DNA of 64,000 nt from an uncultured Pelagibacteraceae bacterium (GCA_902635545.1 CACPOL010000001.1:124001-188000); one strand, 5' to 3'. Positions 51,333-61,536 are shown, counted from the stretch's first letter. Notes: generated by a model from the letters alone, not told the origin. Program-made: numbers and translations.

Positions 51333-52547
51333 ATGGCAAAAATTCAAGTCAAAAACCCTATTGTAGAGCTAAATGGTGATGAAATGACCAGAATAATATG
51401 GGATTTTATCAAAAATAAATTAATTCTACCTTATCTTGATCTTAAAATTGAATATTTCGACTTAGGAATGCAAAGTAGAGATGAAACCAATGATCGAATT
51501 ACAGTGGATTCTGCTAATGCAATCAAGAAATTTGGCGTGGGAATAAAATGTGCTACCATAACTCCAGATGAAGCTCGTGTTGATGAATTTAAATTAAAGA
51601 AAATGTGGAGATCACCTAATGGAACAATCAGAAATATAATCGGGGGCACAGTTTTTAGAGAACCAATAATTTGCAATAATATTCCAAAATTAGTTCCATC
51701 ATGGAAAGATCCTGTTGTTATTGGAAGACATGCTTTTGGAGACCAGTATAGAGCTACTGATTTTAAAGTTCCTGGTAAAGGAAAAATGGAAATAAAGTGG
51801 ACATCAGAAGATGGAAAAAATGAAATTAAACATGAGGTCTTTAATTTTACTGGTCCTGGTGTTGCTTTATCAATGTATAATTTAGATAGATCTATTGAGG
51901 ACTTTGCAAGATCGTGTTTTAATTATGGTTTAATTAAGAAATGGCCAGTTTATCTGTCAACAAAAAATACTATTCTTAAAAAATATGATGGAAGATTCAA
52001 AGATATATTTGAAGAAGTTTTCGTTAAAGAATTTAAAAAAAAATTTGAAGATGCTAAGATTATTTATGAACACAGATTAATTGACGATATGGTAGCGTGT
52101 GCAATGAAATGGAGTGGTAAATATATATGGGCTTGTAAAAATTATGATGGTGATGTTCAGTCTGATACAATGGCTCAAGGTTATGGTTCATTAGGATTAA
52201 TGACAAGTGTATTGTTAACTCCAGATGGAAAGATAATGGAAGCAGAGGCAGCTCACGGAACTGTGACAAGACATTTTAGAATGCATCAGGAAGGAAAAGA
52301 AACATCTACTAATCCAATAGCCTCTATATTTGCTTGGACAAGAGGATTGGCTCATAGAGGTAAATTAGATGGTAATAATGATTTGATAAAATTTTCTAAT
52401 ACAATTGAAAAAGTTTGTATTGAATGTGTTGAAAATGGATATATGACAAAAGACCTTGCAATATTGGTTGGACCATCAAGTAAATATCTTACAACAAACC
52501 AGTTTTTAGACGTATTAGATAAAAACTTAAAAAACAAATTAAATTAA
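51333..52547 (+). CDS. icd: NADP-dependent isocitrate dehydrogenase (type II)
   Basis: This TCA-cycle enzyme converts isocitrate to 2-oxoglutarate with NADPH production. The 404-aa protein is of the homodimeric type II class, more like eukaryotic cytosolic IDH than E. coli Icd: [14 protein letters not shown] at the start, [21 protein letters not shown] near residue 92-115, and [23 protein letters not shown] in the second half. Arg and Lys residues in these blocks bind isocitrate. It converges on alaS with a 9-base overlap. Confidence 0.95.
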   Translation: MAKIQVKNPIVELNGDEMTRIIWDFIKNKLILPYLDLKIEYFDLGMQSRDETNDRITVDSANAIKKFGVGIKCATITPDEARVDEFKLKKMWRSPNGTIRNIIGGTVFREPIICNNIPKLVPSWKDPVVIGRHAFGDQYRATDFKVPGKGKMEIKWTSEDGKNEIKHEVFNFTGPGVALSMYNLDRSIEDFARSCFNYGLIKKWPVYLSTKNTILKKYDGRFKDIFEEVFVKEFKKKFEDAKIIYEHRLIDDMVACAMKWSGKYIWACKNYDGDVQSDTMAQGYGSLGLMTSVLLTPDGKIMEAEAAHGTVTRHFRMHQEGKETSTNPIASIFAWTRGLAHRGKLDGNNDLIKFSNTIEKVCIECVENGYMTKDLAILVGPSSKYLTTNQFLDVLDKNLKNKLN

Positions 52548-55205
52548 AGATTTAATTTTTTCAAAAGCATCATCTATTTTACTCTTATCTTGACCCCCTG
52601 CTTGAGCAAAATCTTTTCTACCTCCACCACCTTTTCCACCTATGGTTTCTGAACCTAATTTTACTAATTTTACAGCATCATATTTACCAACTAATTTGTC
52701 AGTGATACCAATCGCTAGGCCAACTTTATCTTCACTACTTGCAAAAACAATTACGATACCTTCACCTAATTCTTTTTTACCACTATCAACTAATTTTCTT
52801 AAATCCTTAGGAGGTAAATCTTGCACTTTTTGAAATCTAATTTTTATATTATTAATCTTATTGTCTTTAATAATGTTTTTTGTTTTATCCTGAAGAATTG
52901 AGCTAATATTTAGTTTTTGAAATTGTCTTGAAAGATTTTTTATAGTTTCCTTTATATCTTTGTTTTCAATATTTGGTTTACCCCCAAGTTTTATTATTTG
53001 CGATGACAACTCTTTAATGGTTTCCTCATCTTTTTGAGTAGATAAAGATGATAATTTTTCTTTGTTCTTAATAAAATCTTCTAGCTGTTTATCTCTTAGA
53101 GCCTCAACTCTTCTTACACCCGCAGCAATAGATGATTGGCTTATAGTTTTAAATTTTCCAATATCTTTAGTATTTTTAACATGTGTACCTCCACACAATT
53201 CTGTTGAGAAATATGACTCTTTTTCCTTACCCATAGATACAACACGAACTTCTTCTCCATATTTTTCTCCAAAAAATGCTAGTGCACCTTTTTCAATGGC
53301 TGCTTTTGGTGTCATAATTCTTGTGGTTACCTCAGAGCTATTTGAAACGTATTCGTTAACTAATTTATCAATAGTTTCTAACTCCTCATTTGTGATTGGT
53401 TTCATATGACTAAAGTCAAATCTTAATCTATCTGGAGCAACTAAAGATCCTTTTTGCATAACATGTTTACCTAAAGTCCTTCTCAATGACTCGTGGAGTA
53501 AATGTGTTGCAGAGTGATAAGCTTTTAAATTTTCTCTTCTCTCTATATCTATTTTCATCTCTACTACATCATTGATTTTTATTTCTCCAGTTTTCAAAGA
53601 TCCGTAATGAACAAACAAATCACCAAGTTTTTTTTGAGTATCCTCCACTTCAAAAACAGAATTACCAGAAACGATTGTTCCTTTATCTCCAAGTTGCCCA
53701 CCTGACTCTCCATAAAACGGGGTTTGATTTGTAATAATCATTCCTTCTTCACCAGGAGACAAAGATTTTGTCTCTTTATTATCTTTAATTAAATTTAACA
53801 CAACACCTTCAGACTGATTAGATTCGTAACCTAAAAATTCTGTTGGACCAATTTTATCTTTAATTGAAAACCAAATTACTTCTTCTGAACTATCTCCAGA
53901 ACCTTTCCAATTTTTTTTTGCAAGTTCTTTACTTTTTTTCATCAATTCATCAAATTTTTTATGATCAACTTTCAATAATTTATTCTTTAAGATGTCCTCT
54001 GTAAGATCTAACGGAAAACCATAAGTGTCATATAATTTGAATGCTACATCACCAGGTAAAACTTTATCTATTTTTGAAATTTCATCATTTAAAATTTTGA
54101 TACCTCTATCAAGTAAAACTAAAAATTTTTCTTCCTCCATTCTTAAAGTTTCTTTGATTAAAGATTGAGATCTTTCAAGTTCTGGATAATTTTTTGACAT
54201 TTCTTTTTTTAATGAGTCAAAAATCTTATAAAATATTGGCTCTTTAGATCCTAACAAATGAGAATGTCTCATTCCCCTTCTCATAATTCTTCTAAGAACA
54301 TATCCACGACCTTCATTTGAAGGCAACACACCTTCAGCCAAAAGAAATGAGCTTGCTCTTAAGTGATCAGCGATTACTCTGAAACTTGATATATTTTTAT
54401 TTTCTTGTTTGACTTTTGTTACTTCAGATATTGAGCGAATTAGTTTCTTAAAGTGATCAGTTTGATAATTATCATGTGTGCCTTGTAAAAGAGCTGCAAT
54501 TCTTTCTAATCCCATTCCAGTATCAACAGATGGTTTTGGTAAATCTATTCTTTTATCTTTTGAAACTTGTTCATACTGCATAAAGACTAAGTTCCAAATT
54601 TCAATAAAACGATCTCCATCTTGATCTTTTGTTCCTGGTAATCCACCTTTTAAATGATCACCATGATCATAAAATATTTCTGAGCAAGGGCCACAGGGAC
54701 CAGTTTCACCCATCGACCAGAAGTTATCTGATGTTGCAATTCTAATTATTCTATCATCACTAAAACCTGCTATTTTTCTCCAAAAATTAAAAGCCTCATC
54801 ATCCTCATGAAAAACAGTTACATAAAGCCTATTTTTATCTAAACCAAAATCTTTGGTGATCAAATTCCATGCAAGCTCAATTCCTCTTTCTTTGAAGTAA
54901 TCTCCAAAAGAAAAATTTCCCAACATTTCAAAAAAAGTATGGTGTCTTGGTGTATAACCAACATTCTCTAAATCATTGTGTTTACCACCTGCTCTTACAC
55001 ATTTTTGAGAAGTGGTCGCCCTTTTATAATCTCTTTTTTCTAGTCCCGTAAAAACGTTTTTAAACTGTACCATCCCAGAATTTGCAAACATTAATGTTGG
55101 ATCGTTATTTGGAACAAGATTGCTTGACTCAACAACTTTATGATCATTTTTTTCAAAATATTTTAAGAATGTACTTCTTATTTGATTTAATGATTTCTCA
55201 GCCAT
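52539..55205 (-). CDS. alaS: Alanyl-tRNA synthetase
   Basis: This 888-aa class II synthetase charges tRNA-Ala and edits mischarged Ser/Gly. The N-terminal catalytic domain contains [14 protein letters not shown] and [21 protein letters not shown]. The editing domain has the zinc motif HSATHLLH at about residue 560-567 and CGGTH further on. The C-terminal DHHA1-type domain ends with [26 protein letters not shown]. Full length, standard order. The 3' end overlaps icd by 9 bases. It is separated from recA, upstream on the same strand, by a terminator. Confidence 0.97.
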   Translation of the reverse strand: MAEKSLNQIRSTFLKYFEKNDHKVVESSNLVPNNDPTLMFANSGMVQFKNVFTGLEKRDYKRATTSQKCVRAGGKHNDLENVGYTPRHHTFFEMLGNFSFGDYFKERGIELAWNLITKDFGLDKNRLYVTVFHEDDEAFNFWRKIAGFSDDRIIRIATSDNFWSMGETGPCGPCSEIFYDHGDHLKGGLPGTKDQDGDRFIEIWNLVFMQYEQVSKDKRIDLPKPSVDTGMGLERIAALLQGTHDNYQTDHFKKLIRSISEVTKVKQENKNISSFRVIADHLRASSFLLAEGVLPSNEGRGYVLRRIMRRGMRHSHLLGSKEPIFYKIFDSLKKEMSKNYPELERSQSLIKETLRMEEEKFLVLLDRGIKILNDEISKIDKVLPGDVAFKLYDTYGFPLDLTEDILKNKLLKVDHKKFDELMKKSKELAKKNWKGSGDSSEEVIWFSIKDKIGPTEFLGYESNQSEGVVLNLIKDNKETKSLSPGEEGMIITNQTPFYGESGGQLGDKGTIVSGNSVFEVEDTQKKLGDLFVHYGSLKTGEIKINDVVEMKIDIERRENLKAYHSATHLLHESLRRTLGKHVMQKGSLVAPDRLRFDFSHMKPITNEELETIDKLVNEYVSNSSEVTTRIMTPKAAIEKGALAFFGEKYGEEVRVVSMGKEKESYFSTELCGGTHVKNTKDIGKFKTISQSSIAAGVRRVEALRDKQLEDFIKNKEKLSSLSTQKDEETIKELSSQIIKLGGKPNIENKDIKETIKNLSRQFQKLNISSILQDKTKNIIKDNKINNIKIRFQKVQDLPPKDLRKLVDSGKKELGEGIVIVFASSEDKVGLAIGITDKLVGKYDAVKLVKLGSETIGGKGGGGRKDFAQAGGQDKSKIDDAFEKIKSLI

Positions 55206-55256
55206 ATTTTTAAAATACAGCTTTTTTGTTTTATGTCTAGATAACGATGTAGGGGA

Positions 55257-55283
55257 AAAAGGCGCTTATATTAAGCGCCTTTT
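55257..55283 (-). terminator. Intrinsic terminator of recA
   Basis: GGCGCTTA (55261-55268) and TAAGCGCC (55272-55279) form an 8-bp stem with a 3-base loop, flanked by A and T runs on both sides. On the minus strand the stem is followed by five T, so it ends recA mRNA. It lies 25 bases beyond the recA stop and 55 bases before alaS. The T-run on the plus strand is weaker. Confidence 0.92.
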
Positions 55284-55307
55284 ATAATTTAAAGATGACC
55301 TTAAATT

Positions 55308-56444
55308 TTAGTTCTTTTTGGAAGGAGTAGCTTCCTCTTTTTCAGCTACTTTCTTCTCTTTTTCAATTTTTTCAGGATCTAATGGATTTCCTTCAATTTT
55401 TTTTGAAATCACACCTGCTTTTTCTCTAATTGCCATTTCAATTTCTGCTGCAACTTTTGGATTTTGTGCTAAATAAAGTTTAGCGTTTTCTCTGCCTTGA
55501 CCTATTTTTTCACCTTTATAAGCATACCATGCACCTGATTTTTCAATAATATCAGCTTTAGCACCTAGGTCTACTAATTCACCCATTTTACTAATACCTT
55601 TTCCATACATTAAATCAAACTCAACAACTTTGAATGGTGGTGCAACTTTGTTCTTAACAACTTTTACTCTTGTAGTATTTCCAATAATTTCATCTTTATC
55701 TTTAATAGCACCAATTCTTCTAATGTCCATTCTCACTGACGAATAAAATTTAAGCGCATTTCCGCCTGATGTTGTTTCTGGACTTCCAAACATAACTCCA
55801 ATTTTCATTCTTATTTGATTTATAAAAATCATCATTGTATTTGTGTTCGAAATTGAACTCGTTAATTTTCTTAAAGCTTGACTCATCAATCTTGATTGAA
55901 GACCAACATGATGATCTCCCATTTCGCCTTCAATTTCAGCTTTTGGGGTCAAGGCTGCAACAGAGTCGATTACTATTACTGAAATAGACCCTGATTTTAC
56001 TAATGTATCAGCTATTTCTAATGCTTGCTCACCAGCATCAGGTTGTGAAATTAAAAGCTCTTCAGTATTTACACCTAATTTTTTAGCATAAACTGGATCT
56101 AAAGCATGTTCAGCATCAACAAATGCACAAATTCCTCCAGCTTTTTGAGCTTCAGCAACTACTTGTAATGCTAATGTTGTTTTTCCAGAAGACTCTGGTC
56201 CATAAACTTCAATAATTCTTCCTTTGGGCAATCCACCTATTCCTAAAGCTAAATCCAAACTTAGAGATCCTGTGGATACAGACTCGATATCCATAGCTCT
56301 TTTTTGGCCTAGCTTCATCACTGAACCTTTTCCAAAGTTATCTGTAATTTGGCTAATTGCTGCTTCTAAAGCTTTATTTTTTTCTTTATTTTCCTGCTCT
56401 TGATCTTTTGTAGATTTAACTACTTTTAGGTTATTTTTAGTCAT
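55308..56444 (-). CDS. recA: RecA recombinase
   Basis: RecA forms filaments on single-stranded DNA for homologous recombination and acts as co-protease for LexA and UmuD self-cleavage. The 378-aa protein has Walker [10 protein letters not shown] (residues 82-90), the Walker B region [20 protein letters not shown], the L2-type loop [28 protein letters not shown] and a charged, lysine/glutamate-rich C-terminal tail. A probable SOS operator lies upstream (56495-56509). It shares its damage-response regulon with umuDC 3.4 kb away. Confidence 0.98.
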   Translation of the reverse strand: MTKNNLKVVKSTKDQEQENKEKNKALEAAISQITDNFGKGSVMKLGQKRAMDIESVSTGSLSLDLALGIGGLPKGRIIEVYGPESSGKTTLALQVVAEAQKAGGICAFVDAEHALDPVYAKKLGVNTEELLISQPDAGEQALEIADTLVKSGSISVIVIDSVAALTPKAEIEGEMGDHHVGLQSRLMSQALRKLTSSISNTNTMMIFINQIRMKIGVMFGSPETTSGGNALKFYSSVRMDIRRIGAIKDKDEIIGNTTRVKVVKNKVAPPFKVVEFDLMYGKGISKMGELVDLGAKADIIEKSGAWYAYKGEKIGQGRENAKLYLAQNPKVAAEIEMAIREKAGVISKKIEGNPLDPEKIEKEKKVAEKEEATPSKKN

Positions 56445-56491
56445 TTTTTACCTTTTTTTTTAATTTTTTTAATACTCGAATCATAGAAATA

Positions 56492-56519
56492 AATGTACAC
56501 ATTTTGTTCTCATTATCAA
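56492..56519 (-). promoter_or_regulatory. recA promoter with near-consensus LexA box
   Basis: On the minus strand, TTGATA (56519-56514), a 16-base spacer and TACATT (56497-56492) form a promoter. Its spacer contains GAAC-N7-GTAC (56509-56495), which differs at one base from the alphaproteobacterial LexA consensus GAAC-N7-GAAC. A bound LexA would block the promoter. The box is about 50 bases upstream of the recA ATG, a normal location. Confidence 0.6.
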
Positions 56520-56556
56520 TAGTTAATATTTATAATGTAAAAAAGGCCTTAAATCA

Positions 56557-57852
56557 TTAGAATTTTAAGTATTCCTTATTAAGTAAACCAATAGATTTTA
56601 GAAGATTGAATTGAGATAAAAGATAGTCTTTTTGTGAATCAGCGAGAGTAATTTTTGAATTAAGCAAAATTGAATTTGACTGGATTACATCTAATGTGGA
56701 TCTTCCAAGTCCAGACTCATATTCAACAATAATTCCTTCATTAGCTATCTCGGCTGCTTTAACTTGTAGCTCAACAGAATTTAAAAAACTTTTAGATGAC
56801 TGTAATATGGACCAAGCACTTGCGACTGAAGTTTTATTTGTCTTAATTGCATTATTAAATAATAATTCTTTTCTGTTTTTTAAATTTTTGCTCTTATTAA
56901 GAGATGCTAGATTTTCTCCACCCTTAAAGATAGGCACAGATATTGTTGCAGTAATGCTCTCTTTATCTTTTTCATCATAACTTGTACTAAAATCATTTGT
57001 TTTTGTAGAATTAAATGATAATTTTGCCGTTGGAGAGAGATCGGCCTTAGCAATAGAAACATCTTTCTCAGATTTTTCATACTCGAGTTTAGCAATAATT
57101 AAATTTGGATTATTTTTTTTAGATATCTCTATTGCATTAATTAAACTCTTCGGTAATTGAAATTTGAGGTCTAATTTTTTATTTAATTCTTCAATATTGG
57201 AAATTGGACCTATAACTTTTTCATATTCGAGCTTTGACGTTATAGTTTTGTTTTTTGCCTGTATAAAATTTGCTTGAGCACCGGCAAGAGAAGACTCTGA
57301 TTGTGATAAATCTGATAGAGTAATTTGACCTCTATCTAATCTAATTTGATCAGTTTCAACTTGTCTTTCTAGCAAATCTAAATTCTCTTTATTAATTTTT
57401 AGTTTTTCATTAGCAAATATCAAATTTAAGTAAGCATCTATGGCATTATACAAAATTTCTTGTTCTTTTTTTAATAATTTGGCTTCAGCTAAATTAAGAC
57501 CTATCCTACTTTTTTGAATTTCTGCTAAACCAGCAAATCCTTTAAAAAGAGTTTGTTCGATAACAATTGATTTTGATTCTGGATTAACATCTGTAAACGA
57601 TGAATCTGCTCCTGATCTATCTGTTAATTTTTCTGTATGTTCTTGGCTCTTTGTTCCTGACAATGTCACAGATGGTAAAAACTCACTTCTTGAAATATTA
57701 ATATCTTCTTTTGAAATTTTTAAATTTTCTCTTTCAGCGTTTAATTCTAAGTTATTATTATAAGTGATTGACAAAGCTTGTGATATAGTCATTGATAAAG
57801 CTTGGTTATTTAAGGTAAATAAGAAAATTATAATTAAACTAAATTTTTTCAT
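56557..57852 (-). CDS. tolC: TolC-family outer membrane efflux protein
   Basis: This 431-aa outer membrane protein starts with a signal peptide (MKKFSLIIIFLFTLNNQALS) and has the alternating helical-hairpin repeats of the TolC/OEP family: ITYNNNLELNAERENLKIS, SRSEFLPSVTLSG, then a second copy with ISKKNNPNLIIAKLEYEKSE and ISVPIFKGGENLASLNKS. The helices form the periplasmic tunnel for multidrug efflux or type I secretion. No RND or MFP partner is next to it. It overlaps the kinase gene by 4 bases (ATGA). Confidence 0.9.
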   Translation of the reverse strand: MKKFSLIIIFLFTLNNQALSMTISQALSITYNNNLELNAERENLKISKEDINISRSEFLPSVTLSGTKSQEHTEKLTDRSGADSSFTDVNPESKSIVIEQTLFKGFAGLAEIQKSRIGLNLAEAKLLKKEQEILYNAIDAYLNLIFANEKLKINKENLDLLERQVETDQIRLDRGQITLSDLSQSESSLAGAQANFIQAKNKTITSKLEYEKVIGPISNIEELNKKLDLKFQLPKSLINAIEISKKNNPNLIIAKLEYEKSEKDVSIAKADLSPTAKLSFNSTKTNDFSTSYDEKDKESITATISVPIFKGGENLASLNKSKNLKNRKELLFNNAIKTNKTSVASAWSILQSSKSFLNSVELQVKAAEIANEGIIVEYESGLGRSTLDVIQSNSILLNSKITLADSQKDYLLSQFNLLKSIGLLNKEYLKF

Positions 57853-58778
57853 CTTTTTTTAAATATTATATTTGTAATTTGCTGTCTTGAGTTTAATTTC
57901 ATCATAATAGAAGAAATTTTTGGACCATCTTTAAACATTTGTTGAGTAATCCTTTGATAGGTTTGCATAAAATTTAATAAATCATCCATGTTCATTATTT
58001 TTAAATTTTTTTTATTTTTATTTTTTTCCCAAAGTTTTCTCTCTTGCTTAATTCTCCAATTTTTTAATGAATTGAAATTTTTTGGTTTTAAAAACAATAA
58101 TCCATCTAACTGTCTAAATAACAACTTATACTTTGTTTTCAATTGATTATTTACATACTTTCTCCATTTTATATTTTTATCATAAGTCTTCTCAATAGAA
58201 TTTAGGGAATTTTTTAGGTCTTTATTATTTTGAGCCTTTGCACCTACGCACCATCCTTCAAAAATTATTACATCTGGTTTGTTTTTCAGCTTATACCAAT
58301 ATCTTTTATTAAACCTGTCATCTATTGCTTTGTTAAATTTTGGCAAACTTATACTTTTAAAATTGTTAATTTTTATTTTTTTGAAGAAACTTAACATCAT
58401 ATTTATATCATGAGTTCCTGGCACCCCTCTTGTTAATAACATAGGATGTATTCTTTTAGACAGATTTATTCTCTCTTTTCTAGTTTTATAAAAATCATCA
58501 ATAGAAATTCTAAAAACTTTTAAATCAAAATATTTAGTCAAAATTATTTTTATTAAAGAACTAATCGTTGTTTTACCTGTTCCCTGGCCCCCAGCTAAAC
58601 CGAAAAAATAAGGTTGCTTTTTATCCACCTTTTTATTTATCCAAAAACATATTGGAATTAAAAAAAATTTTATCATTTTTTCTTTATTAATAAATTTATC
58701 AGCTTTTGTTTCTTGAGACTTTAGAAATTTAAAACAGTCTTTTTTTACTTTATCGAAACATAAACTAATTTGTTGCAT
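57849..58778 (-). CDS. D-glycerate 3-kinase-like P-loop kinase
   Basis: This 309-aa P-loop kinase has GQGTGKTT at residues 64-71 and the sequence ISIDDFYKTRKERINL then HPMLLTRGVPGTHDI, the family markers of plant-type glycerate kinase and its bacterial relatives (YggC/Tda10 group, phosphoribulokinase/uridine kinase-like). Glycerate kinase makes 3-phosphoglycerate in the glycerate branch of glyoxylate metabolism. The 5' neighbour is a GFA-type gene. Identity as glycerate kinase rather than another small-molecule kinase is probable but not certain. Confidence 0.75.
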   Translation of the reverse strand: MQQISLCFDKVKKDCFKFLKSQETKADKFINKEKMIKFFLIPICFWINKKVDKKQPYFFGLAGGQGTGKTTISSLIKIILTKYFDLKVFRISIDDFYKTRKERINLSKRIHPMLLTRGVPGTHDINMMLSFFKKIKINNFKSISLPKFNKAIDDRFNKRYWYKLKNKPDVIIFEGWCVGAKAQNNKDLKNSLNSIEKTYDKNIKWRKYVNNQLKTKYKLLFRQLDGLLFLKPKNFNSLKNWRIKQERKLWEKNKNKKNLKIMNMDDLLNFMQTYQRITQQMFKDGPKISSIMMKLNSRQQITNIIFKKR

Positions 58779-58783
58779 AAAAA

Positions 58784-59155
58784 TTATTTTTTCTGATCCA
58801 TTATGTGATTATGACCATCATTCACGCCAACATCTAATTTAAATATTTCTTGTGGATCAATTCCGTCTAAACAGGCAATATTAATTCCGTAGGTATTTGG
58901 ATCAGCTCTTCTTAAATTATGAGTATGAATACCACAAATAGTGCAAAAATAATGTTTTGCAACTTTTGTTTTAAATTGATAAACATTCAATTTGTCTTCA
59001 CCTTTTATAATTTTTAAGTCCTTTTTGTTTATATTCTTTAGAATTGCACCCTTTCTCTTACACATTGAACAATTACATCTTTTTAAATTAGTTAAACCAT
59101 CTTTAAGATTAACTTTAATTTCAACAGCTCCACAATGACAAGATAATTTATTCAT
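58784..59155 (-). CDS. GFA-family (glutathione-dependent formaldehyde-activating-like) protein
   Basis: This 123-aa zinc protein of the GFA/CENP-V fold has CHCGAVEI (Cys6, Cys8), CNCSMCKRKG (Cys27, Cys29, Cys32) and FCTICGIHTHNLRR, the standard zinc ligands. Members have been proposed to condense formaldehyde with glutathione, but most have unproven activities. Formaldehyde handling would suit an organism that demethylates amines, yet the neighbours (kinase, SOUL protein) do not confirm it. Confidence 0.85.
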   Translation of the reverse strand: MNKLSCHCGAVEIKVNLKDGLTNLKRCNCSMCKRKGAILKNINKKDLKIIKGEDKLNVYQFKTKVAKHYFCTICGIHTHNLRRADPNTYGINIACLDGIDPQEIFKLDVGVNDGHNHIMDQKK

Positions 59156-59170
59156 TTCATATTTCCTTAA

Positions 59171-59719
59171 TTACAAATCTACTTTAAACATTACTTCATT
59201 TCTTTTAAGCATTGGTAGTGTAAATGGTGAATTATAAGACGCTCTTATAGGAGAACTTAAAATCACAATGTTGTCTTGTTTAAGTTTTCTTTCTAATAAA
59301 TCTTTATTTTTTAAAAAATTTTTTTCTGATGACCTCCCTGAATATTTTATTACCGCATAGTATCCACCATCTATTGTTAAAATTTTTATTTCTGAACTAG
59401 AAGGTTTGGGGGTATTATTTTTATTAAATTTTGATGGTAAATAAAATTGCATCGTCATATTTCCATTTTTAATTTCTTGAGTTACTGGAACTGTCATCTT
59501 TATCTCTTTATTTTCCGCATTACTACCTGAGATATAATTAAATAATTTTCTAAAACCATTTCCTTGTGAAGAATTTGTTTCAATAACTAAACGATCAGAA
59601 TATTTTCTTATTTCATAACTTTTATTTTCTTTTATTATCTCATAGTTTGCCTCCTCATATGCCATAGCTTGATAATTTAAGGTTAATATTGAAAATAAAA
59701 TTAATAAAATTTTTATCAT
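59171..59719 (-). CDS. Exported SOUL-family heme-binding-like protein
   Basis: This 182-aa protein has a signal peptide (MIKILLILFSILTLNYQAMA) and a SOUL-type domain: YEEANYEIIKENKSYEIRKY, FRKLFNYISGSNAENKEIKMTVPV, and FTLPMLKRNEVMFKV at the end. SOUL proteins bind heme or tetrapyrrole and hydrophobic ligands. Periplasmic location is expected. It diverges from umuDC across a 162-base region that holds a DnaA-type box and short tandem repeats. It is probably co-transcribed with the GFA gene 15 bases downstream. Confidence 0.85.
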   Translation of the reverse strand: MIKILLILFSILTLNYQAMAYEEANYEIIKENKSYEIRKYSDRLVIETNSSQGNGFRKLFNYISGSNAENKEIKMTVPVTQEIKNGNMTMQFYLPSKFNKNNTPKPSSSEIKILTIDGGYYAVIKYSGRSSEKNFLKNKDLLERKLKQDNIVILSSPIRASYNSPFTLPMLKRNEVMFKVDL

Positions 59720-59750
59720 TTTGAATTATTTAAACTATCTCTGGTTGAAG

Positions 59751-59811
59751 TTATCCACAAGCATACAAAATGTGGTTTTTATGTTCACGTTTTGATTCAC
59801 TTTTGATTCAA
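59751..59811. repeat. DnaA-type box plus three phased ~11-base repeats
   Basis: A perfect DnaA 9-mer TTATCCACA is at 59751-59759. About 20 bases further come three similar units: TTTATGTTCAC (59778-59788), TTTTGATTCAC (59790-59800) and TTTTGATTCAA (59801-59811), spaced 11-12 bases, that is, about one helical turn. They lie between the SOUL gene and the umuDC promoter. One 9-mer may be chance. Confidence 0.4.
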
Positions 59812-59834
59812 TTACGGACTCAAAATACAATCTC

Positions 59835-59881
59835 TTGCGTGTATTGTATAAATCCGCTATAAATTAGAACAAAACAAGAAC
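59835..59881 (+). promoter_or_regulatory. umuDC promoter with perfect alphaproteobacterial LexA box
   Basis: TTGCGT (59835-59840), a 17-base spacer and TATAAA (59858-59863) are followed by GAAC-AAAACAA-GAAC (59867-59881), a perfect GAAC-N7-GAAC SOS box. The box would cover the transcription start and ends immediately before the umuD ATG at 59882, so the mRNA would have a leader of only about 12 bases. LexA bound here would block initiation. Confidence 0.8.
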
Positions 59882-60277
59882 ATGAAACTAACTATCCCTT
59901 ATTATCTGCATAAAGCCGGTGCTGGTTTCCCGTCACCTGCTACTGATTATATCGAAGAAGATATCGATCTAAACATGCATTTAATCAAAAACGTTCCAGC
60001 AACTTTCATTATCAGAGTTCAGGGTAAATCCATGGTCGATGTTGGGATTAATGATGGAGATTTATTAGTTGTCGATAAAAGTTTAAAACCAAAAAATTTT
60101 TCAACGGTTATTGCGAATGTTCATGATGAACTTGTGGTTAAAACTTTAGTTCAAGAGAGAGATAAAAAATTTCTAACATCAGGTTCTAAAAATTTTTCTA
60201 ATAGAATTTTACTTAATGAAGAGGAAGATGTTTTTATTTGGGGGGTTGTAACTTATGTCATCCATTCAACGTACTAA
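59882..60277 (+). CDS. umuD: UmuD-type S24 peptidase, polymerase V subunit
   Basis: UmuD self-cleaves under RecA guidance to UmuD', which activates the translesion polymerase UmuC. The 131-aa protein has the S24 catalytic Ser50 in VQGKSMVDVGINDGD and Lys87 in ELVVKTL; their 37-residue spacing equals E. coli (Ser60/Lys97). The cleavage motif AG-FPSPATDY lies at Ala14-Gly15, so the N-terminal arm is about 10 residues shorter than in E. coli. It is directly behind a LexA box and overlaps umuC by 23 bases. Confidence 0.92.
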   Translation: MKLTIPYYLHKAGAGFPSPATDYIEEDIDLNMHLIKNVPATFIIRVQGKSMVDVGINDGDLLVVDKSLKPKNFSTVIANVHDELVVKTLVQERDKKFLTSGSKNFSNRILLNEEEDVFIWGVVTYVIHSTY

Positions 60278-61532
60278 AAAATTAGCCTTAGTTGATTGTA
60301 ACTCTTTCTATGTTTCTTGTGAAAGATTGTTCAATCCTAAAATAAGAAAAAAACCTGTTGTTGTTTTGTCAAATAATGATGGTTGTATTATCTCTAGATC
60401 TAATGAAGCAAAAGCTTTAGGAATTAAAATGGGTGAACCTTACTTTAAAGGAAAAGATATTATCATCAAAAATAATGTTGAAGTTTTTTCTTCAAACTAT
60501 TCTTTATATGGAGATTTATCCAGAAGAGTAATGAGAACTCTTAAAAGATTTAACACAGAAATAGAGGTTTATTCAATTGATGAAGCATTTATAGATTTAT
60601 CTAACTTTCCAGACTCTGAAATCGAAAAGGTTGGTAGAGAAATTAGAGAGACAGTTTTACAATGGACTGGAATTCCAACTAGCATCGGTATTGCCAAGAC
60701 CAAAACTTTAAGTAAAGTCGCCAATCATATTGCAAAAAAAAAACAATCAGGTGTTGTCAGTTTAATTGGCATAGAAAATTTAGATCCAATTCTAGAAAAA
60801 GTTGAGATTAACGACGTATGGGGTGTTGGCAGGCAACTTACAAAGTTTTATCAAAAAAATGGAGTTTATAATGCAAAGCAACTTAAGAATAAGTCTAATA
60901 CATGGATTAAAAAGTGTTCTAATGTTTTAAGTTCAAGAACAGCAATGGAGCTTAGAGGAGTTCCTTGTATCAATTTAGAAACTACACAAACAAAAAGAAA
61001 GAGTTGTGTTGTTTCAAGATCATTTGGAAAGAGAATTGAAAAATTTCAAGAATTAAAAGAAGCAGTTGCAAACTATTGTTTAAATGCATCTGAAAAGATC
61101 AGATCAGAGTCTTTAGTTGCAAAGGCAATCACGGTATTTGTTAGAACCAGTCCTTTCCAAAGAAATTACGGTTATTATTCAAATGCAAAGACAATCGACT
61201 TCCCAATTGCAACAAATAATAGTATTGAGACAGTTAAGACAGCTGTTTCTATACTTAAGAATATATTCAAAGATGGATATCGATATCAAAAAGCAGGAGT
61301 AATTCTTACAGGATTACGTAATGATGATGGAAGGAAAAATTTATTTTCATCTAAAAAAGATGAAAAAATAAAAAATTTGATGCAATCAATTGATAATACT
61401 AATTATAGATATGGACGATCTACTTTAAGTCTTGCAAGTGCTGGAGTTGAAAAAAAATGGAATATGCGAAGACAATACTCTTCCAGAATAGACACTGCTG
61501 ATTTTTATTCTCTACCAAGAATAAAGATATAA
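60255..61532 (+). CDS. umuC: UmuC, Y-family DNA polymerase V catalytic subunit
   Basis: This 425-aa Y-family polymerase copies past DNA lesions. It has DCNSFYVSCERLFNP, LSNNDGCIISRSNEAKALGIKMG and VYSIDEAFIDLSNF (metal-binding acids), then GIPTSIGIAKTKTLSKVANHIA. The C-terminal part includes the little finger and a short tail. It is read from the same SOS promoter as umuD with a 23-base overlap. Its C-terminus ends 4 bases from the convergent glycosyltransferase stop. Confidence 0.95.
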   Translation: MSSIQRTKKLALVDCNSFYVSCERLFNPKIRKKPVVVLSNNDGCIISRSNEAKALGIKMGEPYFKGKDIIIKNNVEVFSSNYSLYGDLSRRVMRTLKRFNTEIEVYSIDEAFIDLSNFPDSEIEKVGREIRETVLQWTGIPTSIGIAKTKTLSKVANHIAKKKQSGVVSLIGIENLDPILEKVEINDVWGVGRQLTKFYQKNGVYNAKQLKNKSNTWIKKCSNVLSSRTAMELRGVPCINLETTQTKRKSCVVSRSFGKRIEKFQELKEAVANYCLNASEKIRSESLVAKAITVFVRTSPFQRNYGYYSNAKTIDFPIATNNSIETVKTAVSILKNIFKDGYRYQKAGVILTGLRNDDGRKNLFSSKKDEKIKNLMQSIDNTNYRYGRSTLSLASAGVEKKWNMRRQYSSRIDTADFYSLPRIKI

Positions 61533-61536
61533 AGTT

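Noticed and set aside
59720-59881. Replication origin
   Set aside because: Only one DnaA box is evident, no origin-associated genes flank it, and the region is explained by the umuDC promoter and LexA box.
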